From the NCBI GenBank assembly GCA_964648295.1, contig CAZYNH010000025.1, forward strand, positions 1 through 15,546: a stretch of DNA of 15,546 bases, given 5' to 3'. Shown here piece by piece: positions 1 to 7,600 of this stretch. Under the pieces are notes generated by a model, which saw only the letters and a program-made list of their open reading frames with translations, was not told the origin of the DNA and did no database searches. The position numbers were made by a program, and so were the translations under genes. Position 1 is the first letter of the stretch. Every line of letters begins with the position of its first letter. Source of the stretch: UBA4055 sp964648295. Its GTDB lineage: Bacteria; UBA4055.

Positions 1-96
1 TTTGGAATTCCTTGCAAATCTGTGCAAAAAGGAAGAAATATTCTCTTCATGCCGCCGCATCCTTCTTCGTCGGGCTGAAAATATTTTATTTTTCTC

Positions 97-125
97 TTTA
101 AATTTTAACGCTGTGTGTTTATATT
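97..125 (+). promoter_or_regulatory. weak candidate promoter for tRNA-Ala
   Basis: TATATT at 120-125 is a 5/6 match to the -10 consensus, 11 bases before the tRNA 5' end. The hexamer 17 bases upstream (TTTAAA, 97-102) is a poor -35. The position suits a tRNA promoter, but the match is weak. The rest of 1-136 is AT-rich and shows no gene. Confidence 0.3.
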
Positions 126-136
126 ACAGCGTTTCC

Positions 137-213
137 GGGGGATTAGCTCAGTTGGCTAGAGCATCAGGCTGGCAGTCTGAGGGTCATCGGTTCGAATCCG
201 ATATTCTCCACCA
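137..213 (+). tRNA. tRNA-Ala (anticodon GGC), CCA encoded
   Basis: A complete cloverleaf can be folded by hand. The acceptor stem GGGGGAT pairs with ATTCTCC (203-209). The D-arm is at 146-162, the anticodon stem TCAGG/TCTGA at 164-180, and the T-arm ATCGG-TTCGAAT-CCGAT at 186-202. The anticodon loop reads C-T-GGC-A-G, giving anticodon GGC at 171-173, which decodes GCC alanine. The pair G139-T207 is the G3:U70 wobble, the classic alanine identity element, so the assignment is secure. The discriminator is A210 and CCA (211-213) is encoded in the DNA. A terminator follows directly, so the gene is probably a monocistronic unit. Confidence 0.97.
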
Positions 214-215
214 AT

Positions 216-239
216 ACCCGCTTTTCAAGGCGGGTTTTT
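216..239 (+). terminator. intrinsic terminator of tRNA-Ala
   Basis: The 6-bp stem ACCCGC/GCGGGT (216-221 with 230-235) has an 8-base loop and runs into a T tract (235-239). It starts three bases after the encoded CCA, so it ends the tRNA transcript and separates it from the symporter gene. Confidence 0.85.
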
Positions 240-321
240 ATTTGTAAAAATTTTCACATTTGCTCTTGTTTCAGAAAAAAAAATAATTAAATTTAACAAA
301 ATTTTAAAATCGGAGGACCTG

Positions 322-1776
322 ATGAACTCATTGGTTATTACAGGTGTAGTTATCTATATGATAGCGATGCTGGCGGTTGGCTATTTATCAAGCAGAAAAA
401 TCAAGAACCTCGCAGATTATCTTGTAGCGGGCAGGCGTTTGCCTTACGGTCTCGCGGTCGCCACACTGGTCGCCACATGGTTCGGAGCAGGTTCATGCAT
501 GGGAGCATCAGGTACGGTTTACACGGACGGTATACTCGGAGTAGTTTCAGATCCATTCGCGGCCGGTGTGTCGCTGATCCTGGCCGGTTTGTTCTATGTC
601 GGATTTCTAAGGAGAATGAAACTTCTTACGATAACGGATATTTTCGGTGTATACTACAGCAGGAATTCAGAGATATTCGCTTCGCTTCTCATGATACCGG
701 TCTATATAGGATGGCTGGGAGCTCAGATGGTGGCAATAGGATATATTATGAAGGTGCTTCTCGGAATAGATCCCACTACCGGAGTGCTCATCGGCAGCGC
801 TATAGTACTTATATATACATACGCCGGAGGAATGTGGGCCGTAACACTTACCGATGTTCTTCAGGTTGTCGTTCTGATCATAGGACTTATGCTTATGGTG
901 CCTGTAGTTCTCGGCGAGGAAGCGATCGGCGGTATTTCTGGACTTCTTGATAAAACGCCTGGGGAATTTCTCGATTTTTTCCCGAGAGACGCCGGCTACG
1001 ACGGATTGGTTTCTTATCTTGGTCAGTGGCTTCTGATGGGTCTGGGCTGTATAGTCGGGCAGGACCTTATACAGAGATCTCTCTCCAGCAAGAATGAGAA
1101 AGTCGCAAAGAACAGCGCTGTCTCTGCAGGTGTAATTTACATTCTGATGGGATTTATGCCTATAACGATAGGCTTGGCAGGAAGAATACTGATGCCTGAA
1201 ATGGAAGATCCCGAGTACCTGATGCCTATAATGGCCATGAAATATCTTAACCCCTTCATGATAATTCTGTTTATGGGCGCTTTGATTTCCGCGATCATGA
1301 GTTCTGCCGACAGTTCGCTCTTAGCCGCGTCTTCCCTTGCCACCGAAAATGTTATTTTCAGACTCAATCCCAAAATAAAGGAAGAGGACAAGCTGAAATG
1401 GGCAAGAGTGGCAACAGTTGTTATCGCGGTCTTATCTCTCGGAGTCGCTCTGTTCGTAAATCAGATCTATGCGCTTATGGTAAATTCATGGGCGACTTTA
1501 TGGGTAGGTATATTCGCGCCGGTCACATTCGCGCTTTACTGGAAAAAGGCCAACAATCTAGCCGCATGGGTCTCGATGATATCGGGAACTGGCGTCTGGC
1601 TTGTATATATTATGATCGGTTCGGGTTCGCTTATCGAAATAGACGATAATGTTATGTACGCGGCGGCTACATACGGCGGGATAGTGAGCATTGTCAGCTA
1701 TGTATTAGTAACACTTTTCAGGTATAAATATATAAATCCCATACATCTTGCTTCGGAGGATCCCGAAATAGTGTAG
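322..1776 (+). CDS. sodium:solute symporter (SSS family), substrate unknown
   Basis: A 484-residue inner-membrane protein that would use the sodium gradient to import a small solute. It is strongly hydrophobic throughout, with about 12-13 membrane segments, and has the usual length for solute:sodium symporters. The N-terminus carries the family's 'ADYLVAGRRLP' signature at residues 31-41 after the first helix. Residues 326-332 (MSSADSS) followed by 'LLAASS' align by eye with the PutP helix that supplies sodium ligands (S340/T341 there). The stretch 'ATWFGAGSCMG' (51-61) resembles the choline-transporter-like branch, with no aspartate where PutP has D55. The substrate cannot be told. The start is supported by CGGAGGA at 311-317. 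Terminators on both sides make it a single-gene unit. Confidence 0.9.
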   Translation: MNSLVITGVVIYMIAMLAVGYLSSRKIKNLADYLVAGRRLPYGLAVATLVATWFGAGSCMGASGTVYTDGILGVVSDPFAAGVSLILAGLFYVGFLRRMKLLTITDIFGVYYSRNSEIFASLLMIPVYIGWLGAQMVAIGYIMKVLLGIDPTTGVLIGSAIVLIYTYAGGMWAVTLTDVLQVVVLIIGLMLMVPVVLGEEAIGGISGLLDKTPGEFLDFFPRDAGYDGLVSYLGQWLLMGLGCIVGQDLIQRSLSSKNEKVAKNSAVSAGVIYILMGFMPITIGLAGRILMPEMEDPEYLMPIMAMKYLNPFMIILFMGALISAIMSSADSSLLAASSLATENVIFRLNPKIKEEDKLKWARVATVVIAVLSLGVALFVNQIYALMVNSWATLWVGIFAPVTFALYWKKANNLAAWVSMISGTGVWLVYIMIGSGSLIEIDDNVMYAAATYGGIVSIVSYVLVTLFRYKYINPIHLASEDPEIV

Positions 1777-1802
1777 CCGATGATGCGGCAGTGTTTATTA
1801 AG

Positions 1803-1828
1803 AAGGCGGTTCTTTACCGCCTTTTTTT
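1803..1828 (+). terminator. intrinsic terminator of the symporter gene
   Basis: A perfect 8-bp stem AAGGCGGT/ACCGCCTT (1803-1810 with 1816-1823) with a 5-base loop is followed by seven Ts (1822-1828). It lies 26 bases after the symporter stop codon. Confidence 0.93.
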
Positions 1829-1842
1829 ATTTAAAATAGTTC

Positions 1843-1871
1843 TTAACTATCGGTATGTTTTTTCCTATATT
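1843..1871 (+). promoter_or_regulatory. candidate promoter of transketolase
   Basis: TTAACT (1843-1848, 4/6 to the -35 consensus) and TATATT (1866-1871, 5/6 to the -10) are separated by exactly 17 bases. The site lies just after the symporter terminator and 31 bases before the tkt start codon. The -35 sits inside a perfect 6-bp dyad, ATAGTT-CTT-AACTAT (1836-1850). A second -10-like hexamer TATAAA (1880-1885) has no good -35. Confidence 0.4.
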
Positions 1872-1902
1872 TAGGACATTATAAAATTCATGAGGTTGCA
1901 GT

Positions 1903-3897
1903 ATGAGAACTGTTGAAAAAGAATCTGTAAACACTATCAGAGCCTTGAGCATAGACGCTATTGAAAAAGCCAATTCCGGCCATCCCGGGCTTCCGCTGGG
2001 CGCGGCTCCGATGACCTACAAGCTTTTCGCTGACCACCTGAAATTCAATCCTGAAAAACCTGACTGGACAGACAGAGACAGGTTCGTAATGTCCGCAGGA
2101 CACGGAAGCGCGCTTCTTTACAGTCTGCTTCACCTTTTCGGATACGGCGTGAGCATTAAAGACATTGAATCTTTCAGGCAGTGGGGAAGCAAAACGCCCG
2201 GACATCCTGAATTTATGCATACTCCGGGAGTGGAGACTACGACAGGCCCGCTCGGCCAGGGGGTTGCGAACGCCGTTGGTATGGCGATAGCCGAAAAGAT
2301 CCTTTCGAACAGGTTCAACAGGAAAGGTCATGAACTGATTGACCACTATACATACTGCTTTAACGGTGACGGATGTCTGATGGAGGGAATAAGCGCTGAA
2401 GCCTGTGCGATCGCAGGCTATCTGAAGCTGGGAAAGCTGATAATGCTGTATGATTCGAACGATATTTCTTTAGACGGGCCGACCTCTCTGACTTTCACAG
2501 AGGATATTAAGAAAAGATTTGAAAGCTGCGGATGGCATGTTCAGACAGTGAAAGACGGCGACAATGACCTTGACGCGATAGGTAAAGCGATCGAAAAGGC
2601 GAAAAAGGAAAATAATAAACCTTCGATAATTATCGTAAAAACGACAATAGGCTACGGATCTCCGAACAGGGCGGGCACTGAGAAAGCGCATGGCGCGCCT
2701 CTCGGCGAAAAAGAGACTGAGCTCACAAAAGAATTTTTCGGAATCGATCCCAAGAAAAAATTCTATTTAAGTAAAAAGGTGAAGGAGCATTTTTCAGAAA
2801 TTATCGGGAAAGCTAAAGCCGGCTGGGAAAGCTGGGAAAAGCTGAAGAAAAGTTATGAAAAAAAATATCCTGAGCTGTATAAAGAGTTTCTTTCTTTCGA
2901 AGGTCTGAAAATAACTGGCGATCTGAGCAGAATTCTGCCTGAATTCAAGGCCGGCGAAAAACTGGCGACAAGGGTGTCGAACCATAATGTCATGGCGGCG
3001 CTCGGGCAGAGCATAGGATGGCTTGTGAGCCTGGACGCCGATCTGAGCTGCTCGACGAAAGCTTTTTTTAAGGGCGCGGGTTATTTTGACGCGGCCGTTC
3101 AGGACGGAAGGAACATAAGGGTCGGCGTAAGGGAGCACGCGATGGCCGCTATAGCGAACGGTATATCCTGCCACGGAGGATTAAGGCCGACGACCGGAAC
3201 TTTCTTCTCCTTCGTTGACTACATGAGGCCTTCCGTAAGGCTCGCCGCGCTTATGGGAATAAATCCAGTATTTATTTACACGCACGATTCGGTGGCGGTC
3301 GGCGAGGACGGACCCACGCATCAGCCGGTAGAACAGCTAATGTCGGTCAGGATCATTCCCGGCCTTGTGACGATCAGGCCCGGCGATGCGAACGAGGTGT
3401 CTGAAGCATGGAAATACATGCTGAAGAACGGGAACAACCCCTATGTGCTCGTTCTTTCCAGGCAGGATATCGAGACGCTTGACCGTAAGCAATACGCAAA
3501 AGCTGACGGCCTCGCAAAAGGCGCTTACATTCTCTCGGATGTAAAAAAGCCTGATGTCATTCTGATCGCTACGGGTTCGGAAGTAAATCTCGCTCTAAAA
3601 GTTCAGGACGAACTTAAGAAGAAAAAGATCGCCGCGAGGGTGGTAAGCATGCCCTCTTTTGAGATATTCGAGCTTCAGGAAGAAAAGTACAAAAAGCAGA
3701 TACTTCCGCCTGGAGTCAAAAAAGTTTCCGTCGAGGCGGGTTCAACTTTCGGATGGCAGAAATATACAGGGCATGACGGACTGAACATCGGAATTGATAA
3801 GTTCGGCTCATCGGCTCCGGGAAATGTAGTGATGGAGAAATACGGCCTCAGCTCGGGAGAATTAACGAAAAAGGTCGTAAACTTTCTTAAGAGATAG
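1903..3897 (+). CDS. tkt: transketolase
   Basis: A 664-residue, full-length transketolase (family about 660-670). This thiamine-diphosphate enzyme moves two-carbon ketol units between sugar phosphates in the non-oxidative pentose phosphate pathway, in the cytoplasm. Visible motifs are GHPG (26-29), 'GPLGQG' in the diphosphate-binding domain, the cofactor motif GDGCLMEG (155-162) ending near N186, 'KAHGAPLG' around residues 261-268, and 'VGVREHAMAA' (407-416) with E411 at the position of the catalytic glutamate that activates the cofactor. All three domains are present in one chain with no interruption. The start has GAGGT at 1892-1896. The stop lies 16 bases before a tRNA-Arg gene, with no terminator between, so the transcript probably continues into the tRNA and uppP. 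Confidence 0.97.
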   Translation: MRTVEKESVNTIRALSIDAIEKANSGHPGLPLGAAPMTYKLFADHLKFNPEKPDWTDRDRFVMSAGHGSALLYSLLHLFGYGVSIKDIESFRQWGSKTPGHPEFMHTPGVETTTGPLGQGVANAVGMAIAEKILSNRFNRKGHELIDHYTYCFNGDGCLMEGISAEACAIAGYLKLGKLIMLYDSNDISLDGPTSLTFTEDIKKRFESCGWHVQTVKDGDNDLDAIGKAIEKAKKENNKPSIIIVKTTIGYGSPNRAGTEKAHGAPLGEKETELTKEFFGIDPKKKFYLSKKVKEHFSEIIGKAKAGWESWEKLKKSYEKKYPELYKEFLSFEGLKITGDLSRILPEFKAGEKLATRVSNHNVMAALGQSIGWLVSLDADLSCSTKAFFKGAGYFDAAVQDGRNIRVGVREHAMAAIANGISCHGGLRPTTGTFFSFVDYMRPSVRLAALMGINPVFIYTHDSVAVGEDGPTHQPVEQLMSVRIIPGLVTIRPGDANEVSEAWKYMLKNGNNPYVLVLSRQDIETLDRKQYAKADGLAKGAYILSDVKKPDVILIATGSEVNLALKVQDELKKKKIAARVVSMPSFEIFELQEEKYKKQILPPGVKKVSVEAGSTFGWQKYTGHDGLNIGIDKFGSSAPGNVVMEKYGLSSGELTKKVVNFLKR

Positions 3898-3913
3898 AAG
3901 TTCAAGAAACGCT

Positions 3914-3987
3914 GCACCCGTAGTTCAACTGGATAGAATACAAGACTCCGGATCTTGCGGTTGCCGGTTCGAACCCGGCCGGGTGCA
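3914..3987 (+). tRNA. tRNA-Arg (anticodon CCG), CCA not encoded
   Basis: The acceptor stem GCACCCG/CGGGTGC (3914-3920 with 3980-3986) is perfectly paired. The D-arm is GTTC/GAAT (3923-3939), the anticodon stem CAAGA/TCTTG (3941-3957), and the T-arm GCCGG-TTCGAAC-CCGGC (3963-3979). The anticodon is CCG (3948-3950), reading CGG arginine. A3933 lies where the arginine identity base A20 is expected. After discriminator A3987 the DNA reads CTA, so CCA must be added enzymatically, unlike the tRNA-Ala of this window. It sits between tkt and uppP without its own visible promoter or terminator. Confidence 0.96.
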
Positions 3988-3999
3988 CTAAATTATGCC

Positions 4000-4011
4000 G
4001 AGGTGAAAATG
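4000..4011 (+). promoter_or_regulatory. ribosome binding site fixing the uppP start
   Basis: GAGGTG (4000-4005) precedes the ATG at 4009-4011. An in-frame ATG at 3955 would start translation inside the tRNA-Arg gene and add 18 residues with no family match, so 4009 is preferred. The spacing is short, about 3-5 bases depending on the core used. Confidence 0.75.
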
Positions 4012-4833
4012 TCGGAAACATTAAGCGCGATAATTTTGGGATTAATTCAGGGGCTTACCGAATTTCTGCCGGTATCATCTTCAGGACATCTTGCCATACT
4101 TCACGAAGTGCTGGGATTCGAGACCGGGTCAAATCTGTTCTTTGATGTGATACTTCACCTGGGAACTCTGCTTGCGGTGGTTTTTTTCTACAGGAACAGG
4201 ATAGCCGATATCATAAGGGGAGGGATCTTCGGCGTAAAAAGCCTGATCTCAGGTAAAGGGATGAAAGCGTCATTCTTAACTACACCCGACTCGAAGCTGT
4301 TCTCGCTCATAATCATAGGAAGCGTTCCGACAGCGATCATCGGCCTTACTTTCAAGGATTTTTTTGAAGGGCTTGCAGACAACCTTTTATATGTCGGATT
4401 TGCGCTGCTCACGACTGCAGTACTTCTAGTGCTTTTCGAACTTAAAAAGAACGCGGAGAAAAAGATCACCGACATGAGCGTTATTGATTCGTTTATAATC
4501 GGGATCGTTCAGGGAATAGCCATAATTCCGGGCATTTCGAGGTCAGGCTCGACCATTGCCGCGGGAAAACTTCTCGGTATCGACAAAGAAACAGCCGCAA
4601 ATTATTCGTTTCTGCTCTCTCTGCCTGCAATAACGGGAGCTTTCCTGCTTCAGTTCAAGGATGCGCTTGAGGATGGCTTCGTGTACCACAATTACATTCT
4701 GTTAGGATTTATAACGGCAGTTGTATCGGGATATTTCAGCCTTAAACTTCTTATATGGATGATCAGAAAATCCAACATGTATTATTTTGCCGGATATTGC
4801 GCCGCGCTGGCCGTCTTCGCCATGATGTGGTAA
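4009..4833 (+). CDS. uppP: undecaprenyl-diphosphatase
   Basis: A 274-residue integral membrane phosphatase (family about 265-275). It dephosphorylates undecaprenyl diphosphate, regenerating the lipid carrier for peptidoglycan and other envelope polymers; its overexpression is known to raise bacitracin resistance. Two catalytic signatures are intact: 'QGLTEFLPVSSSGHL' (14-28), containing E18 and H27, and 'PGISRSGST' (174-182), containing R178. Hydrophobic helices fill the remainder. The start at 4009 is chosen from the ribosome binding site and because longer readings overlap tRNA-Arg. It follows the tRNA by 21 bases, too little for a promoter, so expression probably depends on read-through from tkt or a promoter inside the tkt 3' end. 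It converges on plsC with 7 bases between the two genes. Confidence 0.95.
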   Translation: MSETLSAIILGLIQGLTEFLPVSSSGHLAILHEVLGFETGSNLFFDVILHLGTLLAVVFFYRNRIADIIRGGIFGVKSLISGKGMKASFLTTPDSKLFSLIIIGSVPTAIIGLTFKDFFEGLADNLLYVGFALLTTAVLLVLFELKKNAEKKITDMSVIDSFIIGIVQGIAIIPGISRSGSTIAAGKLLGIDKETAANYSFLLSLPAITGAFLLQFKDALEDGFVYHNYILLGFITAVVSGYFSLKLLIWMIRKSNMYYFAGYCAALAVFAMMW

Positions 4834-4835
4834 AA

Positions 4836-4854
4836 ATTCTTTAAGAATATTTTT
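4836..4854. terminator. weak hairpin between convergent uppP and plsC
   Basis: ATTCT-TTA-AGAAT (4836-4848) followed by ATTTTT could fold into a small AT-rich hairpin exactly where the two genes converge; it overlaps the plsC stop codon. A 5-bp all-AT-rich stem is marginal as a terminator, so this is a tentative call. Confidence 0.25.
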
Positions 4855-5551
4855 CAAAATTCTTTACGATCATGGCCCTGACATCGTCGTGGATCGTGTT
4901 CTGCTCCTCTTTGCTTAAACCGGAGATGTTGATCGGCCTGTCTATTACAAGAACGACCCTGCTCCGCCTTCCGGCCTTGTAGTTCGCAACTATATGTTCC
5001 GTGCCGGCTATCGTTACGGGCAGAATCGGTACTCCGGCCATGAGCGGGAGTTTAAAACTGCCCTTTTTAAAAGGTATGATGTTAGGGCGCCTTGTCCCTT
5101 CAGGAAAGATTATGACGGTCTGACCTTTTTTTATCATTTCGGCAGCGGCCCTGAAAGACTCAAGACCCTTTCTCGGACTCGATCTGTCAATAAAAAGACA
5201 GCCCAGAAGGCGCATCCACGCGGCGAATAAGGGTACCCTCGAAAGCTCGATCTTTGCTATAAAAGACGGACTGTTGGTCATTTTGGCAAAAAGAAGCGGA
5301 ATGTCATATCCGGCCTGATGATTGGACACTATCACCACCGGCTCTGCGGGGATATTTTCAAGACCTTTCACTTCCGCATCAACAAGCGACCATTTGAGTA
5401 TCTTTGAGCCCCAGTTGGGCGGGTATTTTGAAATAAATTTCTTAAAACCTGTGTCATCCAAGACAGATCTTTTATAATAAACATAAGGCAGGACCAGAAA
5501 ATGGGAGAATGTAAAAATAAAGAATTTTAGTTTGAGCAGGAATAGTCTCAT
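4841..5551 (-). CDS. plsC: 1-acyl-glycerol-3-phosphate acyltransferase family protein
   Basis: A 236-residue membrane-associated acyltransferase (family about 230-250). It probably acylates lysophosphatidic acid to phosphatidic acid in phospholipid synthesis. The four family blocks are visible: NHQAGYD (77-83), the HX4D catalytic pair H78/D83; 'GCLFIDRSS' (117-125); FPEGTR (149-154), which binds the glycerol phosphate; and 'VPILPVTI' (174-181). A hydrophobic N-terminal segment (about 8-24) would anchor it to the inner membrane. The start codon has no clear Shine-Dalgarno site (CATACTCCAA precedes it) and lies 14 bases after the response-regulator stop, so translation may be coupled to that gene. 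Exact acyl-acceptor specificity cannot be read; a related lysophospholipid acyltransferase is possible. Confidence 0.9.
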   Translation of the reverse strand: MRLFLLKLKFFIFTFSHFLVLPYVYYKRSVLDDTGFKKFISKYPPNWGSKILKWSLVDAEVKGLENIPAEPVVIVSNHQAGYDIPLLFAKMTNSPSFIAKIELSRVPLFAAWMRLLGCLFIDRSSPRKGLESFRAAAEMIKKGQTVIIFPEGTRRPNIIPFKKGSFKLPLMAGVPILPVTIAGTEHIVANYKAGRRSRVVLVIDRPINISGLSKEEQNTIHDDVRAMIVKNFEKYS

Positions 5552-5565
5552 TGGAGTATGCGTTA

Positions 5566-5934
5566 TCAGGATAAGATCTTTTCAACGAGTTTGTGGAGAT
5601 CGTCAAGCTCGAAAGGTTTTGCAAGAAAACCGTCGGCCTTATCCACATCCTGCTTAACTTTTTCAATACCGTAGCCCGTCATCAGAATTATCGGAAGGTC
5701 GGGATATTTTGACTTAACATTTTTAAAGAGCTCTATCCCGCCCATCTTGGGCATGTTGATATCTGTTATTATAAGGTTATATTCTTCGGGCCGGGCCGCG
5801 CAGATGATCTCCCAAGCCACCGATCCGTCCTTGGCGCTCATTACGCCGTAATCCATCATCTCAAAATAATCAGTAAGAAGGTCGCGCATTATAGCTTCAT
5901 CGTCAACGACCAGTATTTTTTTTACATCCGCCAT
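5566..5934 (-). CDS. single-domain (CheY-like) response regulator
   Basis: A 122-residue stand-alone receiver domain with no output domain. The conserved site is complete: acidic pair D11/D12, phospho-acceptor D58 in 'LIITDINMPKMGG', switch threonine T86 in 'PIILMTGY', and K106 in 'LAKPF'. It should be phosphorylated by a histidine kinase and act by protein contact or as a phosphorelay intermediate rather than by binding DNA. No kinase, chemotaxis or flagellar gene is in the window, so its partner is unknown. It is the first gene of a probable two-gene unit with plsC. A weak GGGATT lies just before the ATG. Confidence 0.93.
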   Translation of the reverse strand: MADVKKILVVDDEAIMRDLLTDYFEMMDYGVMSAKDGSVAWEIICAARPEEYNLIITDINMPKMGGIELFKNVKSKYPDLPIILMTGYGIEKVKQDVDKADGFLAKPFELDDLHKLVEKILS

Positions 5935-5961
5935 AAATCCCGGTAAATTTTATTTATGAGA

Positions 5962-5990
5962 ATTATAAGACTATAATGGAAATAAATCAA
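5962..5990 (-). promoter_or_regulatory. promoter of the response regulator-plsC unit
   Basis: Read on the minus strand, TTGATT (5990-5985) and a perfect TATAAT (5967-5962) are 17 bases apart. The predicted transcript start, near 5955, gives a leader of about 20 bases to the ATG at 5934. The site lies between guaA and the regulator, so the two transcription units can be separated. A run of eight Ts follows the guaA stop on this strand, but without a convincing hairpin. Confidence 0.6.
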
Positions 5991-6007
5991 TAAAAAAAAT
6001 ATTTTAA

Positions 6008-7573
6008 TCACTCCCACTCTATGGTGGCGGGCGGTTTTGTGCTGATATCGTAAACGACTCTGTTGACTCCCCTGACCTCGTTGATGATCCTTGTTGACAC
6101 TCTTGCTAAAAACTCATGCGTGAAAGGATAGCAGTCCGCTGTCATAAAGTCTATCGTTCTTACGGCTCTTAACGCTATTACATTGTCGTAGGTCCTTTCA
6201 TCCCCCATTACGCCCACAGTTTTTACGGGCAGGAATACGGCGAACGCCTGTCCGATTCCGTCATATATTCCGGCTTTTTCGATCTCCGATATAAAAATAT
6301 CGTCAGCCTGCCTTAAGATGTCGAGTTTCTTCTTTGTTATGCTCCCTATAACCCTGACGCCGAGGCCCGGGCCCGGAAAAGGATGCCTTTTTATTATTCT
6401 GTCGTGGAGGCCGAGTTCGTGACCCACCCGTCTGACCTCGTCTTTGAAAAGGTCCCTTAAAGGTTCTATTATTTTGAGCTTCATCTCCTTTGGAAGTCCG
6501 CCCACATTGTGATGGGATTTAATAGTGGCTGAGGGTCCGCCTTTCGCGCTTACGGATTCAATTACGTCCGGATAGATCGTTCCCTGCGCAAGGTATTCGA
6601 CCGAGCTTCCCTCTTTTTTCTTAATCCTGTCTATCTGATCCTGGAACACCTCGATGAACTCGCGGCCTATTATCTTTCTCTTCCGTTCGGGGTCTTTTAT
6701 GCCTTTAAGTTCTCTCAGGAACTGATCTGAAGCGTCCGCGACGATAAGGTTAAGTCCGAGTTTCTCTTTAAATGTTTTTATTACCTTCTCTCTCTCATTC
6801 AGCCTCAATAAGCCGTTGTCAACAAAGACATTTATCAGATTTTTGCCGATAGCTTTATGCAGCAGAAGCGCCGCGACCGACGAATCAACTCCGCCGGAAA
6901 ATCCCAGTACGACTTTTTTATTCCCGACAGTTTTCCTTATTTTCTCAATGCTCTCATCAATAAAATTCGATGCCGTCCAGTCGCCTCTGCATCCGCAGAT
7001 CTTTTTAACGAAATTGTCTAAAAATTTTCCGCCGTTCTCCGTATGGTTGACCTCCGGATGGAACTGCACGCCGTATATCTTTTCTTTTAAATTCCTCATG
7101 ACCGCCGCAGGCGTGTTCTCGGAATAACCGATGCTCTCGAATCCTTTTGGAATCCTGACCACCTTGTCCCCGTGGCTCATCCACACATTCCAGCCTTTTT
7201 TCTTTTTAGCCACTCCGGCAAAAATATCGTCGTCGCCGGTAAGTTTCACTTCCGCGAAACCGAACTCCTGCTCGGAGCTTCTTTCGACCTTTCCGCCCAG
7301 CTTTTTTGTGATCAGCTGCATGCCGTAGCAGATACCGAGTACCGGCACTCCGAGCTTGAATATGCCGTCAGGCACATCCGGAGAATTTGGAGCATATACC
7401 GAGTTCGGTCCGCCCGAAAAAATTATTCCCTTCGGTTTGAATTTCTTTATCTCGTCAAGCGGAGTATAGAAAGGCTTAAGTTCACAGTAAACGCTGTTCT
7501 CCCTTATCCTTCTCGCGATCAGCTGGTTGTACTGGCTTCCAAAATCGAGTATCAGTATCTTTTCGTGTTCCAT
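6008..7573 (-). CDS. guaA: GMP synthase (glutamine-hydrolysing)
   Basis: A 521-residue two-domain enzyme of the usual length (about 510-525). It converts XMP, ATP and glutamine to GMP, the last step of guanine nucleotide synthesis, in the cytoplasm. The N-terminal class I glutamine amidotransferase has 'GICYGMQ' with nucleophile C82 and the H172/E174 pair in 'FHPE'. The ATP-pyrophosphatase domain has the PP-loop SGGVDSS (226-232). The C-terminal dimerisation and XMP-binding part has 'SHHNVGGLP', 'HPFPGPGLGVR' and the family-ending 'PPATIEWE'. The start is supported by GGAG seven to eight bases upstream. It is apparently monocistronic, divergent from nrdJ. Confidence 0.98.
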   Translation of the reverse strand: MEHEKILILDFGSQYNQLIARRIRENSVYCELKPFYTPLDEIKKFKPKGIIFSGGPNSVYAPNSPDVPDGIFKLGVPVLGICYGMQLITKKLGGKVERSSEQEFGFAEVKLTGDDDIFAGVAKKKKGWNVWMSHGDKVVRIPKGFESIGYSENTPAAVMRNLKEKIYGVQFHPEVNHTENGGKFLDNFVKKICGCRGDWTASNFIDESIEKIRKTVGNKKVVLGFSGGVDSSVAALLLHKAIGKNLINVFVDNGLLRLNEREKVIKTFKEKLGLNLIVADASDQFLRELKGIKDPERKRKIIGREFIEVFQDQIDRIKKKEGSSVEYLAQGTIYPDVIESVSAKGGPSATIKSHHNVGGLPKEMKLKIIEPLRDLFKDEVRRVGHELGLHDRIIKRHPFPGPGLGVRVIGSITKKKLDILRQADDIFISEIEKAGIYDGIGQAFAVFLPVKTVGVMGDERTYDNVIALRAVRTIDFMTADCYPFTHEFLARVSTRIINEVRGVNRVVYDISTKPPATIEWE

Positions 7574-7600
7574 AATATCTCCGGTTTATAAAAGTGTCTA

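Noticed and set aside
2..247. 81-residue open reading frame on the plus strand
   Set aside because: It runs through the whole tRNA-Ala gene and into its terminator, has no ribosome binding site and resembles no protein.
3955..4008. Upstream extension of uppP from an ATG at 3955
   Set aside because: The extension lies partly inside tRNA-Arg and encodes residues unlike the family. The ATG at 4009 has a ribosome binding site and gives the normal N-terminus.
3988..4100. tRNA-Arg as an integration site for a mobile element
   Set aside because: The sequence after the tRNA is the conserved uppP gene; no integrase and no duplicated tRNA 3' end were seen in the window.
5991..6007. Terminator after guaA
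   Set aside because: A run of Ts is present on the minus strand but I found no GC-containing hairpin before it.
7574..7600. Purine riboswitch in the guaA leader
   Set aside because: The predicted leader is about 20 bases, far too short for the purine aptamer.
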